From assembly GCA_913060845.1 (NCBI GenBank), contig CAJXVF010000177.1, positions 1 through 5,920 of the forward strand: 5,920 nt of DNA. Reading direction: 5' to 3'. A model generated the notes under the pieces. It was not told the origin of the DNA, did no database searches, and saw nothing but the letters and a program-made list of their open reading frames with translations. This document shows positions 1-5,877 of the stretch, piece after piece (within the stretch, counting starts at the first letter, position 1; each line of letters begins with the position of its first letter). A program made the position numbers and the translations under genes. Source of the DNA: an uncultured Alphaproteobacteria bacterium. Lineage in GTDB: Bacteria > Pseudomonadota > Alphaproteobacteria > Bin95.

Positions 1-55
1 AAGCCGCGCCAAGCGCAAATACGGAACCAGCCGCCAATTGGCGGAGATTAGACAT
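1..55 (-). CDS. 5' end of an exported protein, truncated by the window edge
   Basis: Reading leftward from the ATG at 55-53, 18 codons are visible: MSNLRQLAAGSVFALGAA. A short polar start with one Arg followed by a small-hydrophobic stretch (A, G, V, F, L) is the pattern of a Sec signal peptide, so the product is probably periplasmic or secreted. A very good Shine-Dalgarno (AGGGAGG, reading 70 to 64) lies 8 nt before the ATG, which supports a real gene and this start. It is divergent from the catabolic genes on the plus strand and shares their 170-bp control region. In such clusters the divergent exported protein is often a solute-binding protein of a TRAP, TTT or ABC transporter, but nothing beyond the signal peptide is visible, so the function is unknown. 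Confidence 0.65.
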   Translation of the reverse strand, partial: MSNLRQLAAGSVFALGAA

Positions 56-63
56 ATATAATT

Positions 64-70
64 CCTCCCT
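64..70 (-). promoter_or_regulatory. Shine-Dalgarno of the divergent exported-protein gene
   Basis: The minus strand reads AGGGAGG, close to the anti-Shine-Dalgarno complement, 8 nt upstream of the ATG at 55. It is the strongest ribosome binding site in the window and fixes the start of the truncated minus-strand gene. Confidence 0.7.
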
Positions 71-84
71 AGTGGATTTTTAGC

Positions 85-117
85 TCGTTAGGCACGCTTT
101 CTGCGCGCTCTTAACGA
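85..117. promoter_or_regulatory. Imperfect inverted repeat, candidate operator
   Basis: The arms are TCGTTAGGCACGC (85-97) and, read on the opposite strand, TCGTTAAGAGCGC (117-105). They match at 10 of 13 positions, including the outer six bases TCGTTA/TAACGA, and are separated by 7 bp. The size and symmetry fit a dimeric regulator site. It lies just downstream of the candidate minus-strand -10 element, where a bound repressor would block initiation. No regulator gene is in the window, so the binding protein is unknown. Confidence 0.4.
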
Positions 118-119
118 AA

Positions 120-149
120 ATTCTAGGACGGTATGACGCACAGAGTCCA
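120..149 (-). promoter_or_regulatory. Candidate sigma70-type promoter for the divergent minus-strand gene
   Basis: On the minus strand TGGACT (149 to 144, four of six matches to TTGACA) is followed after 18 bp by TAGAAT (125 to 120, five of six matches to TATAAT). Transcription would start near 113, giving a leader of about 58 nt before the ATG at 55. The predicted start falls inside the inverted repeat at 85-117. This is inferred from consensus matching only. Confidence 0.4.
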
Positions 150-159
150 GCATCATCAA

Positions 160-188
160 TTGCGGGCGACATTTTCCGGCGGCATATT
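160..188 (+). promoter_or_regulatory. Weak candidate promoter for the SAF oxidoreductase gene
   Basis: TTGCGG (160-165) and CATATT (183-188) are separated by 17 bp and match the sigma70 boxes at three and four of six positions. Transcription would start near 195, about 30 nt before the ATG at 225. No better pair was seen between 56 and 224, so this is a best guess. Confidence 0.25.
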
Positions 189-224
189 GATCGGCCCTAT
201 TCGCAGACAGGATATATCCTTCAA

Positions 225-1568
225 ATGAACCTTTCCCGCATGCTCGCCGCCCGCCAAGCCGATGGAAATCCGGTGCGTGTCGGCATTATCGGTGCTGGCA
301 AGTTCGGGTCGATGTACCTGGCGCAAGCAATCCGCACACCCGGTATTCACGTAATGGGCGTCGCGGACCTTGATGTTCAGCGTGCGCGGGAAGCGTTGAA
401 GCGTACCCATTGGACGGAAGATCAGTATGCGGCGCGCTCCTTTGAAGAGGCGCACAAGACTGGTGCGGCCTATGTCACTGATGATTCCATGGCCCTGATC
501 AACGCCCCGGGCCTGGATATAATCGTCGAGGCCACAGGTAACCCCGCAGTCGGCATCCGCCACGCGTTAGAGGCATTCAACGCGGGCGTTCATGTGGCGA
601 TGGTGAATGTGGAAGCAGATGCGCTGGCCGGGCCGCTGCTGGCGCGGGAGGCTGCAAGTGCAGGCGTCGTTTATAGCCTGGCTTATGGAGATCAACCGGC
701 GCTGATTGTTGAACTGGTGGATTGGGCGCGCACGGTTGGGTTTGAGGTGATCGCAGCAGGTAAAGGTACCCGCTATCAGCCAAATCTACATCAATCGACG
801 CCAGCAACAGTGTGGGACCATTACGGCATTGATGCCGCCCACGCCCAAAGCAATCTACTGAACGCCCAGATGTTCAATTCCTTCCTGGACGGCACCAAAT
901 CCGCGATTGAGATGGCCGCAGTCGCCAATGCCTGCGCCCTCACACCGCCAAGCGGTGGCCTCGCGTTCCCTGCTCTGGCGCTCGACGAGCTTGCAGATGG
1001 CTTGAAGCCCCGCGCTGATGGCGGACTGCTGGATGGCCGGGGCATGGTTGAAGTCGTCGCAAGTGAGAGACGGGACGGATCGCCGATTGAGCAGAACCTC
1101 CGCTGGGGCGTCTATGTCTCTTTCGCGGGCGACACGGAATATGCCCGCACTTGCTTCAAGGAATACGGCTGCGTTACGGACTCAAGCGGCAATTACAGCG
1201 CCATGTGGCGTCCATTCCACCTGATTGGGCTGGAACTTGGCCTGACGGTCGCCAACCTAGCGCTCCGGGCTGAACCAACCGGCGTTGCGGACGCATGGCG
1301 GGGCGATGTCGCTGCGGTCGCTAAATTTGATTTGCCAGCAGGCAAGGAGTTGGATGGCGAAGGCGGATATACGGTTTGGGGCAAGCTTATGCCTGCAAAG
1401 GAAAGTCTTGCCGTCGGCGCACTCCCTATTGGTCTTGCCCATGGTTTCACGCTTAAGAATGCCATTAAACAAGGCGATCCTGTGCGCTGGACGGATATTG
1501 ATTTTTCCGAAGATGATTTCGCCGTGAAGTATCGGCGCCGGATGGAGTCGGAAATTCAACCAAGCTAA
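225..1568 (+). CDS. Homoserine-dehydrogenase-like NAD(P) oxidoreductase with C-terminal SAF domain
   Basis: A 447-residue cytosolic protein. Residues 17-28 carry a Rossmann nucleotide-binding loop (G23-A-G25-K-F-G28) with the end of beta-2 at VADLD (46-50), and EATGNP at 102-107 is the conserved strand-loop of the homoserine dehydrogenase/Gfo-Idh-type fold. The middle is the catalytic domain. Residues about 363-428 have the SAF pattern (AKFDLPAGKEL, then LPIGLAHG, then IKQGDPV, then W-T-D-I-D). This order matches the family described as predicted homoserine dehydrogenase with SAF domain (COG4091). True homoserine dehydrogenase activity is unlikely from this context; members often sit in catabolic clusters, and the substrate is unknown. 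The ATG at 225 is preferred: AGGA at 209-212 is the only upstream Shine-Dalgarno-like site, though 12 nt away, and the next Met (240) has none. It is the first plus-strand gene, 48 bp before the aminotransferase gene, probably one operon. The family call is firm, the reaction is not. Confidence 0.88.
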   Translation: MNLSRMLAARQADGNPVRVGIIGAGKFGSMYLAQAIRTPGIHVMGVADLDVQRAREALKRTHWTEDQYAARSFEEAHKTGAAYVTDDSMALINAPGLDIIVEATGNPAVGIRHALEAFNAGVHVAMVNVEADALAGPLLAREAASAGVVYSLAYGDQPALIVELVDWARTVGFEVIAAGKGTRYQPNLHQSTPATVWDHYGIDAAHAQSNLLNAQMFNSFLDGTKSAIEMAAVANACALTPPSGGLAFPALALDELADGLKPRADGGLLDGRGMVEVVASERRDGSPIEQNLRWGVYVSFAGDTEYARTCFKEYGCVTDSSGNYSAMWRPFHLIGLELGLTVANLALRAEPTGVADAWRGDVAAVAKFDLPAGKELDGEGGYTVWGKLMPAKESLAVGALPIGLAHGFTLKNAIKQGDPVRWTDIDFSEDDFAVKYRRRMESEIQPS

Positions 1569-1604
1569 GCTATATCAGCCTCAACACACCTCTTCCCGCC
1601 TTTG

Positions 1605-1609
1605 AAGGA
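1605..1609 (+). promoter_or_regulatory. Shine-Dalgarno that sets the aminotransferase start
   Basis: AAGGA lies 7 nt before the ATG at 1617. An in-frame TTG at 1602 overlaps the upstream edge of this site and would add only five residues, so the ATG at 1617 is chosen. Confidence 0.7.
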
Positions 1610-1616
1610 TACTCCC

Positions 1617-2795
1617 ATGGCGTTAGCACGCGGCCGTCAATTTCTGGCGATCCCCGGCCCAACCAATGTTCCGTTGCGCGTCCTGCAGGCAATGGACCGG
1701 CCACCGATTGACTTCACCAGCCCCGAATTCGCCGCACTGGCGGAAGAGGTCCAGCACGGCCTGCGCAAAGTCTTCAAGACTGAACATGACATCTTCATCT
1801 GGGCCTCCACTGGCCATGGTGCGTGGGAAGCAGCCCTCGCTAACTTCTTCTCTGCGGGCGAAGAAGTGCTGATTTGTGAAACTGGCTCCTTCTCCGAATG
1901 GTGGTTTGAGATGGCGGGCCTGCTTGGCCTGAAGCCTGAATATCTGCCTGGAGATTGGAAACAGGGCATTGACCCGGCAAAGGTAGAAGAACGCCTGCGC
2001 GCCGATACCGAGCACAAAATCAAAGGTGTCGGCGTTGTTCCCAACGAGACCTCAACGGGCCTTACGAATGACCTGGCAGCAATCCGCAAAGCCATTGATG
2101 CAGCAGGCCACCCTGCCCTGTTGTTATGCGACACGATCTCATCCCTCGGTTCCATGGATTTCCAGATGGACGGCTGGGGCGTGGATGTTGTTGTCGGCGG
2201 TTCCCAGAAGGGTTTGATGCTGCATACGGGCCTTGGCCTGCTCGGCGTCAGCGCCAAAGCGCTCGCCCGCGCGGATGAGGCCGATGTGCCGCGCCGCTAT
2301 TGGGACATCCGCCGCTCACTGCAGATGCCCTATCACATGCGCAATCCAGGCACGGCACCAGCGCATTTCTTCTACGGCCTGAAAGAAAGCATCACCTTCA
2401 TTGAGGAGGAAACCCTGGACGGCGTCTTCGCACGCCACGCGCGATTAGCAGAGGCCGTCCGTCGCGCCATCGCTGAATGGGCCAAGGGCGGCGCGCTAAA
2501 CTTCTTTGTCGAAAACGAAGCCCGGCGTTCCAATTCCGTCACAGCAGTTGAGTTTGCCGACGGCTACAATGCAGACGAATTCCGCTTCGCCGTCCGCGAT
2601 GATTTCAACGTGATGCTGGGTGGCGGCCTCATGAAGCTCGGCGGCAAAGTCTTCCGCATAGGCCACCTCGGAGACCTCAACGAGCCGATGGTCTGGGGCA
2701 CCCTTGCCGCGATTGAGGCGACCTTGAAACGCAAAGGCATCCCACATGGGAGCGGCGGCGTAGATGCGGCAATTACACATTTGGCAGAAGCGTGA
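1617..2795 (+). CDS. Class V PLP aminotransferase, serine-glyoxylate aminotransferase-like
   Basis: A 392-residue cytosolic enzyme, the usual length for the serine/alanine-glyoxylate aminotransferase group. Visible landmarks in order: the N-terminal PGPTNVP (13-19); the PLP-phosphate loop STGHGAWEA (64-72); NETSTG (143-148); the pyridine-nitrogen aspartate D172 in CDTISS; the Schiff-base lysine K198 in GGSQKGLM (194-201); NPGTAPAHFFYGL (243-255); and FRIGHLGDLNE (346-356), whose R347 is in the position that binds the substrate carboxylate in this fold. It would transfer an amino group between an amino acid and glyoxylate or another 2-oxo acid. Two family signatures differ from what I recall of typical serine-glyoxylate enzymes: CDT replaces VDG/VDA around D172, and HTG (203-205) follows the lysine where PPG or PAG is usual. 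The donor may therefore not be serine. It lies 48 bp after the SAF oxidoreductase gene, with no terminator between. Fold and chemistry are near certain, substrate open. Confidence 0.9.
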   Translation: MALARGRQFLAIPGPTNVPLRVLQAMDRPPIDFTSPEFAALAEEVQHGLRKVFKTEHDIFIWASTGHGAWEAALANFFSAGEEVLICETGSFSEWWFEMAGLLGLKPEYLPGDWKQGIDPAKVEERLRADTEHKIKGVGVVPNETSTGLTNDLAAIRKAIDAAGHPALLLCDTISSLGSMDFQMDGWGVDVVVGGSQKGLMLHTGLGLLGVSAKALARADEADVPRRYWDIRRSLQMPYHMRNPGTAPAHFFYGLKESITFIEEETLDGVFARHARLAEAVRRAIAEWAKGGALNFFVENEARRSNSVTAVEFADGYNADEFRFAVRDDFNVMLGGGLMKLGGKVFRIGHLGDLNEPMVWGTLAAIEATLKRKGIPHGSGGVDAAITHLAEA

Positions 2796-2838
2796 AGCTC
2801 AATCATTCTGCAGTCTTTACGCATTGAAGGTGGTACCC

Positions 2839-3573
2839 ATGTACCGGCTTTTTACGATTATTAACGTACCCTTGCTGCTATCCGGATGTATTGGTCCCGC
2901 AGTTCAACTTTCCGCATACACTGCAGGACACGCTGCAGCCGAAGCTGGGGTTCAATCGGATCATCAAAAAGCAATCTACCTGCATGCTAAGCCAGATCGG
3001 TTTCTGATTGATCTCGTAGTCAATCCACCTGAAGCTACTTGCAGCCAAAATGGCGAAATAGTACCCGCATCAAGCTCTTCTGCGAAATCGGAGCCACCTA
3101 CTCTTTCGACCAAACAACTTACCAATACTATAACCTGCGTTACGCCTGGCTACCTGCCAACTCAATTCGCGTTCATTGGTTTGGTTGAGCGGTACAGACT
3201 GCGCGGCGATTTCTTGAACCGAAAGATTTACCTCTACAATCACGTAAAAGACGCTGAAATCTGGCTGACGCCTGAAACCTTCCCTTCTCACGCCGCGCGT
3301 GACGAACATTTTGCGGTCCGACGCGCACACGCTTCTCAAACCAACCAAGCCGTTTCTAAGGTATATGATAGGCGCTACGGATGTAGTGAAGACGATAGTG
3401 GAACTGTTGCCGCATGTTCAGATTTCAATACTGGCCGCTCAAGAGTATCAGAAATCAATCATGGCTCCATCGACGAGGCGTTCCGTTCAGTAGAGATAAA
3501 GTCAGAATCGTACCCCCTGTTTGGAATAAGATATGCCCCCCAATCCCGCAAAACTAAACGCCCTCCAGCTTAA
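2839..3573 (+). CDS. Small lipoprotein of unknown function, low-G+C insert
   Basis: A 244-residue protein with a short lipoprotein signal: R3, a hydrophobic run, then the lipobox L14-S-G-C17, so C17 should be lipidated and the protein anchored in the envelope. Four further cysteines (C68, C100, C182, C193) could form disulfides in the periplasm. The segment VVNPPEATCSQNG (60-72) followed by ITCVTPGYLP (98-107) resembles PEGA-like beta-domains seen in many proteobacterial lipoproteins, where a Pro-x-x-Ala-x-Cys strand pairs with a Cys-x-x-x-Gly-Tyr strand; this is inference. The C-terminus is basic and Pro-rich. The ATG at 2839 has AAGG 8 nt upstream (2827-2830) and gives a proper signal peptide; an in-frame ATG at 2764 lies inside the aminotransferase gene and would bury the signal. 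G+C is about 49% over 2881-3180 by hand count, against about 60% over 4021-4320. The last 41 bp overlap the next gene. No catalytic motif was seen. Confidence 0.72.
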   Translation: MYRLFTIINVPLLLSGCIGPAVQLSAYTAGHAAAEAGVQSDHQKAIYLHAKPDRFLIDLVVNPPEATCSQNGEIVPASSSSAKSEPPTLSTKQLTNTITCVTPGYLPTQFAFIGLVERYRLRGDFLNRKIYLYNHVKDAEIWLTPETFPSHAARDEHFAVRRAHASQTNQAVSKVYDRRYGCSEDDSGTVAACSDFNTGRSRVSEINHGSIDEAFRSVEIKSESYPLFGIRYAPQSRKTKRPPA

Positions 3574-3871
3574 AACGCTGACGCTCCTTCAGGAGGTCGC
3601 GAAGCATCCGATGTATGTGACGGAGGATGCAGCCACAGGCGAGGCTATTATTCAGATGTTGCCGCCAGCCCATGGCAATCACTTTCACATCGGCTCTGTC
3701 GTTGTGATGGGGAAGGATGCGACGGGGCTTTCTAACCAAGCGGTATGGAAAGCGCTTGGCCGCAAAGGGCTGGTCGCGGAGCGGCCTGATGGTAAGGCCT
3801 CACTGACGTCTGCCGGTAAAGATTATGACACGGGCATTCGTGACAAAATTTTGCACAGCAGCGATCATTAA
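3533..3871 (+). CDS. Short hypothetical protein with possible winged-helix C-terminal half
   Basis: A 112-residue cytosolic protein with no signal peptide. The N-terminus has a helix (LNALQLKTLTLLQEVAKHP, 8-26), then a His-rich turn PPAHGNHFHIG (44-54), then a strand VVVMGKDATG. Residues about 65-98 (GLSNQAVWKALGRKGLV, then ERPDGKASLTSAGKDY) look like a recognition helix and wing ending in the LT-x-x-G-x-x-Y pattern common in winged-helix proteins. It resembles conserved hypothetical proteins of Alphaproteobacteria as I recall them, but no function is known to me. The ATG at 3533 has a modest GGA (3523-3525) 7 nt upstream and overlaps the preceding gene by 41 bp in the +1 frame. The gene is followed after 44 bp by the hydrolase gene. 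A DNA-binding or nucleic-acid role is a guess from the predicted fold. Confidence 0.72.
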   Translation: MPPNPAKLNALQLKTLTLLQEVAKHPMYVTEDAATGEAIIQMLPPAHGNHFHIGSVVVMGKDATGLSNQAVWKALGRKGLVAERPDGKASLTSAGKDYDTGIRDKILHSSDH

Positions 3872-3915
3872 GGCCTGAAAGCAGTTTAAGCCTCAGCCCC
3901 TGGAGATACGCGCCA

Positions 3916-4719
3916 ATGCCCATCCATGAGCTTTATGCCATCCGTTACGGCTATCATCCTGATGGCCATACAGACGCCGAAATGGCGTTTGGCGGTGATC
4001 CCACCGTTCGCGTTGAGGGCATGGACTTCTTCATCTGGCTGATCGTCACGGACCAGGGCAAGCCAATTGTCGTCGACACTGGGTTCTTTCCAGGCTTGGC
4101 TGAACGCATCGGCCACGCGCCGTTGATTAACCCGGCGGACGGTGTGCGCATGGCGGGGTTTGATCCAGCAGCGGTGCAGGATGTGATCATCACCCACGCG
4201 CACTATGACCATACCGGCAATCTGGGCGATTTCCCTAACGCGCGCTTTCATATGGGTGCCACCGAAATGGCCTCCGTAACCGGCCCGTTGATGACCCATC
4301 CGGCGACACGGGCAGGCTTCGGCAAACGAGATGTCAAAACGCTTGTGGGATTTGTCTATGAGGACCGGATGCGCTTCCTGGATGATGAAGATGAAGTCTT
4401 TCCAGGCATTCGCTCATTCATCCTGCCCGGCCACACCACCGGGCAGTTGGCGTTAGAGGTGGATACAGCGCGCGGTCCTGTAATTGTCGCGTCAGACGCT
4501 GTTCACCTCTATAGCGAGCTTGAGACCGAGCGCCCCTTCCCCGTGTTCCACGATATGGGTGCCATGATCATGAGCTATCGCAAGCTCAAAGCCCGCGCCG
4601 CGCGCCCGGACCTGATCGTGCCTGGCCATGATGCGGACGTCACGCGTCGCTACCCGGCTCTCGCACCTGAGTTCGAAGGCAAAATCATCAGGCTAGATCG
4701 CGCACCCTTGGCGGGCTGA
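3916..4719 (+). CDS. Metallo-beta-lactamase-fold hydrolase, N-acyl homoserine lactonase-like
   Basis: A 267-residue cytosolic protein with a complete dinuclear metal site: H94-A-H96-Y-D98-H99, then H173 (PGHTTGQ), D194 (ASDAV) and H238 (PGHD). Spacing and length closely parallel the AiiA/AttM-type quorum-quenching lactonases, which open the lactone ring of N-acyl homoserine lactones. IVVDTGF (51-57) is the usual beta-strand and Asp-Thr-Gly turn before the metal motif. The catalytic tyrosine that follows the bridging aspartate by three residues in AiiA is His197 here, with Tyr199 nearby, so true AHL lactonase activity is doubtful. In this catabolic setting a hydrolase for a small lactone or ester intermediate is at least as likely. 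The ATG at 3916 has GGAG (3902-3905) 10 nt upstream. It is followed by a 95-bp gap with a candidate promoter before the flavin dehydrogenase gene. Fold certain, substrate unknown. Confidence 0.9.
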   Translation: MPIHELYAIRYGYHPDGHTDAEMAFGGDPTVRVEGMDFFIWLIVTDQGKPIVVDTGFFPGLAERIGHAPLINPADGVRMAGFDPAAVQDVIITHAHYDHTGNLGDFPNARFHMGATEMASVTGPLMTHPATRAGFGKRDVKTLVGFVYEDRMRFLDDEDEVFPGIRSFILPGHTTGQLALEVDTARGPVIVASDAVHLYSELETERPFPVFHDMGAMIMSYRKLKARAARPDLIVPGHDADVTRRYPALAPEFEGKIIRLDRAPLAG

Positions 4720-4733
4720 TCGCTAAAGCGCGA

Positions 4734-4748
4734 CCGCTTGGCCGCTTG
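4734..4748. repeat. Short tandem direct repeat CCGCTTG-G-CCGCTTG
   Basis: Two perfect copies of CCGCTTG (4734-4740 and 4742-4748) with an 8-bp period. The second copy overlaps the candidate -35 box of the next gene. It may be a regulator half-site pair or chance; the flanking AGCGC/GCGCT arms (4727-4731, 4750-4754) make only a weak 5-bp stem with no U-tract, so it is not called a terminator. Confidence 0.35.
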
Positions 4749-4773
4749 AGCGCTCGCCAATTCCGGCTATTAT
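4746..4773 (+). promoter_or_regulatory. Candidate sigma70-type promoter for the flavin dehydrogenase gene
   Basis: TTGAGC (4746-4751) and TATTAT (4768-4773) are separated by 16 bp and match the consensus boxes at four and five of six positions. Transcription would begin near 4780, about 35 nt before the ATG at 4815. This would let the dehydrogenase gene be expressed separately from the genes upstream. Confidence 0.42.
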
Positions 4774-4814
4774 ATTGAAGAATATCAACCAATCGCATTT
4801 CGAGGATTCCATTG

Positions 4815-5877
4815 ATGCAGGATACGAGTACAGACGTCGTCGTTGTCGGCGCCGGTAATGCAGCCATGTGCGCCGCCCTTTCCGCCCGGGAATCCGGTGC
4901 GTCCGTGATCGTGCTGGAATGGGCCGATATCGAGAACCGCGGCGGCAACTCCGCCTACACCGCTGGCAATATTCGCACGGTGTTCGACGGCAATGAAGAC
5001 ATCATCTCGCTCTGCTCCGATTTGTCTGAGGAAGAGATCAAAATCAGTGACTTCGGGACCTACACCCAGGATCAGTTTTACGACGATATGGGCCGGATCA
5101 CCGAATACCGCACCGATCCCGACCTGTGTGAAGCGCTCATCACTAAATCCTTGGACACCATGCATTGGATGAAAGACAAGGGTGTGCGCTTCCTGCCAAT
5201 TTACGGCAAGCAGGCCTACAAAATTGATGGCCGGTTCGTGTTCTGGGGCGGTTTGGTTGTTTCCGCTTGGGGCGGTGGTCCAGGCTTGGTCGATGCACTA
5301 CATGAAAAGGCCGAGAAAGACGGCATTGAAGTGCGCTATGAAACCCGCGCCCTGAAGCTCATCCACGACGATGACGGCGTGCATGGTGTTCATGTGAAAC
5401 AGCAGGGCGGCAAGAGCTACAAGATCAACGCGCGCTCTGTCGTACTGGCCTGCGGTGGATTTGAATCCAACGCAGAATGGCGCACCCGCTATCTCGGCCC
5501 AGGCTGGGATTTGGCGAAGGTGCGCGGCACTCGCTACAACATGGGTGATGGCATTGCCATGGCGCTTGAAGCAGGTGCACGCCCGCACGGCAACTGGTCC
5601 GGCTGTCACGCAGTTGGCTGGGACTACAACGCACCGGAATTCGGCGACTTGGCCGTTGGCGATAACTTCCAGAAGCACTCCTATCCTTGGGGCTTGATGA
5701 TCAACGCCAACGGCGAGCGTTTCGTCGATGAAGGTGCTGACTTCCGTAATTACACCTACGCGAAGTATGGCCGCGCCGTGCTTGAACAGCCGAACCAGAT
5801 GGCTTGGCAGGTTTTCGATAGCAAGATTGTCCCGATGCTCCGGGACGAATACCGTATCCGCCAGGTTACCAAGGTAA
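4815..5877 (+). CDS. TcuA-like FAD-dependent dehydrogenase, 3' end missing
   Basis: 354 genuine residues are present before adapter sequence begins. The N-terminus has the FAD-binding Rossmann loop V11-G12-A-G14-N-A-A17, the ribose-binding acid E35 in VLEWA, and RGGNSAYTAGN (42-52), a signature of the FAD-binding fumarate reductase/succinate dehydrogenase-like group and especially of tricarballylate dehydrogenase TcuA. VVLACGGFESN is the second FAD-contacting strand, and N-G-E-R-F-V-D-E-G marks the start of the substrate-side region. The family usually runs to roughly 450-500 residues, so about a quarter, with the C-terminal FAD contacts, is lost. The enzyme would oxidise a C-C bond next to a carboxylate; in TcuA tricarballylate becomes cis-aconitate. 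No TcuB or TcuC partner is visible, so the substrate is open. GAGGA (4802-4806) lies 8 nt before the ATG; an in-frame TTG at 4812 is too close to be preferred. The frame stays open through the adapter, which adds a false tail beginning near VSYTHLRAHET. Confidence 0.87.

Noticed and set aside
156..563. A 135-codon minus-strand reading frame crossing the divergent control region
   Set aside because: It is antisense to the Rossmann domain of the SAF oxidoreductase, has no family motif, and its end would lie in the promoter region.
1637..2257. A 206-codon minus-strand reading frame opposite the aminotransferase gene
   Set aside because: It is a shadow: low-complexity Ser/Pro/Arg composition, no recognisable motif, and the plus strand encodes a full class V aminotransferase.
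2764..2838. A longer lipoprotein start at the ATG of 2764
   Set aside because: It would overlap the aminotransferase gene and put 25 residues before the signal peptide; the ATG at 2839 has a Shine-Dalgarno and a correct lipobox spacing.
4727..4754. Possible intrinsic terminator after the hydrolase gene
   Set aside because: Only a 5-bp stem with an 18-nt loop and no run of T follows it.
4774..4785. Small hairpin-like ATATT-GAAG-AATAT just after the candidate -10 box
   Set aside because: The 5-bp all A/T stem is too weak to call and is expected by chance in an A/T-rich leader.
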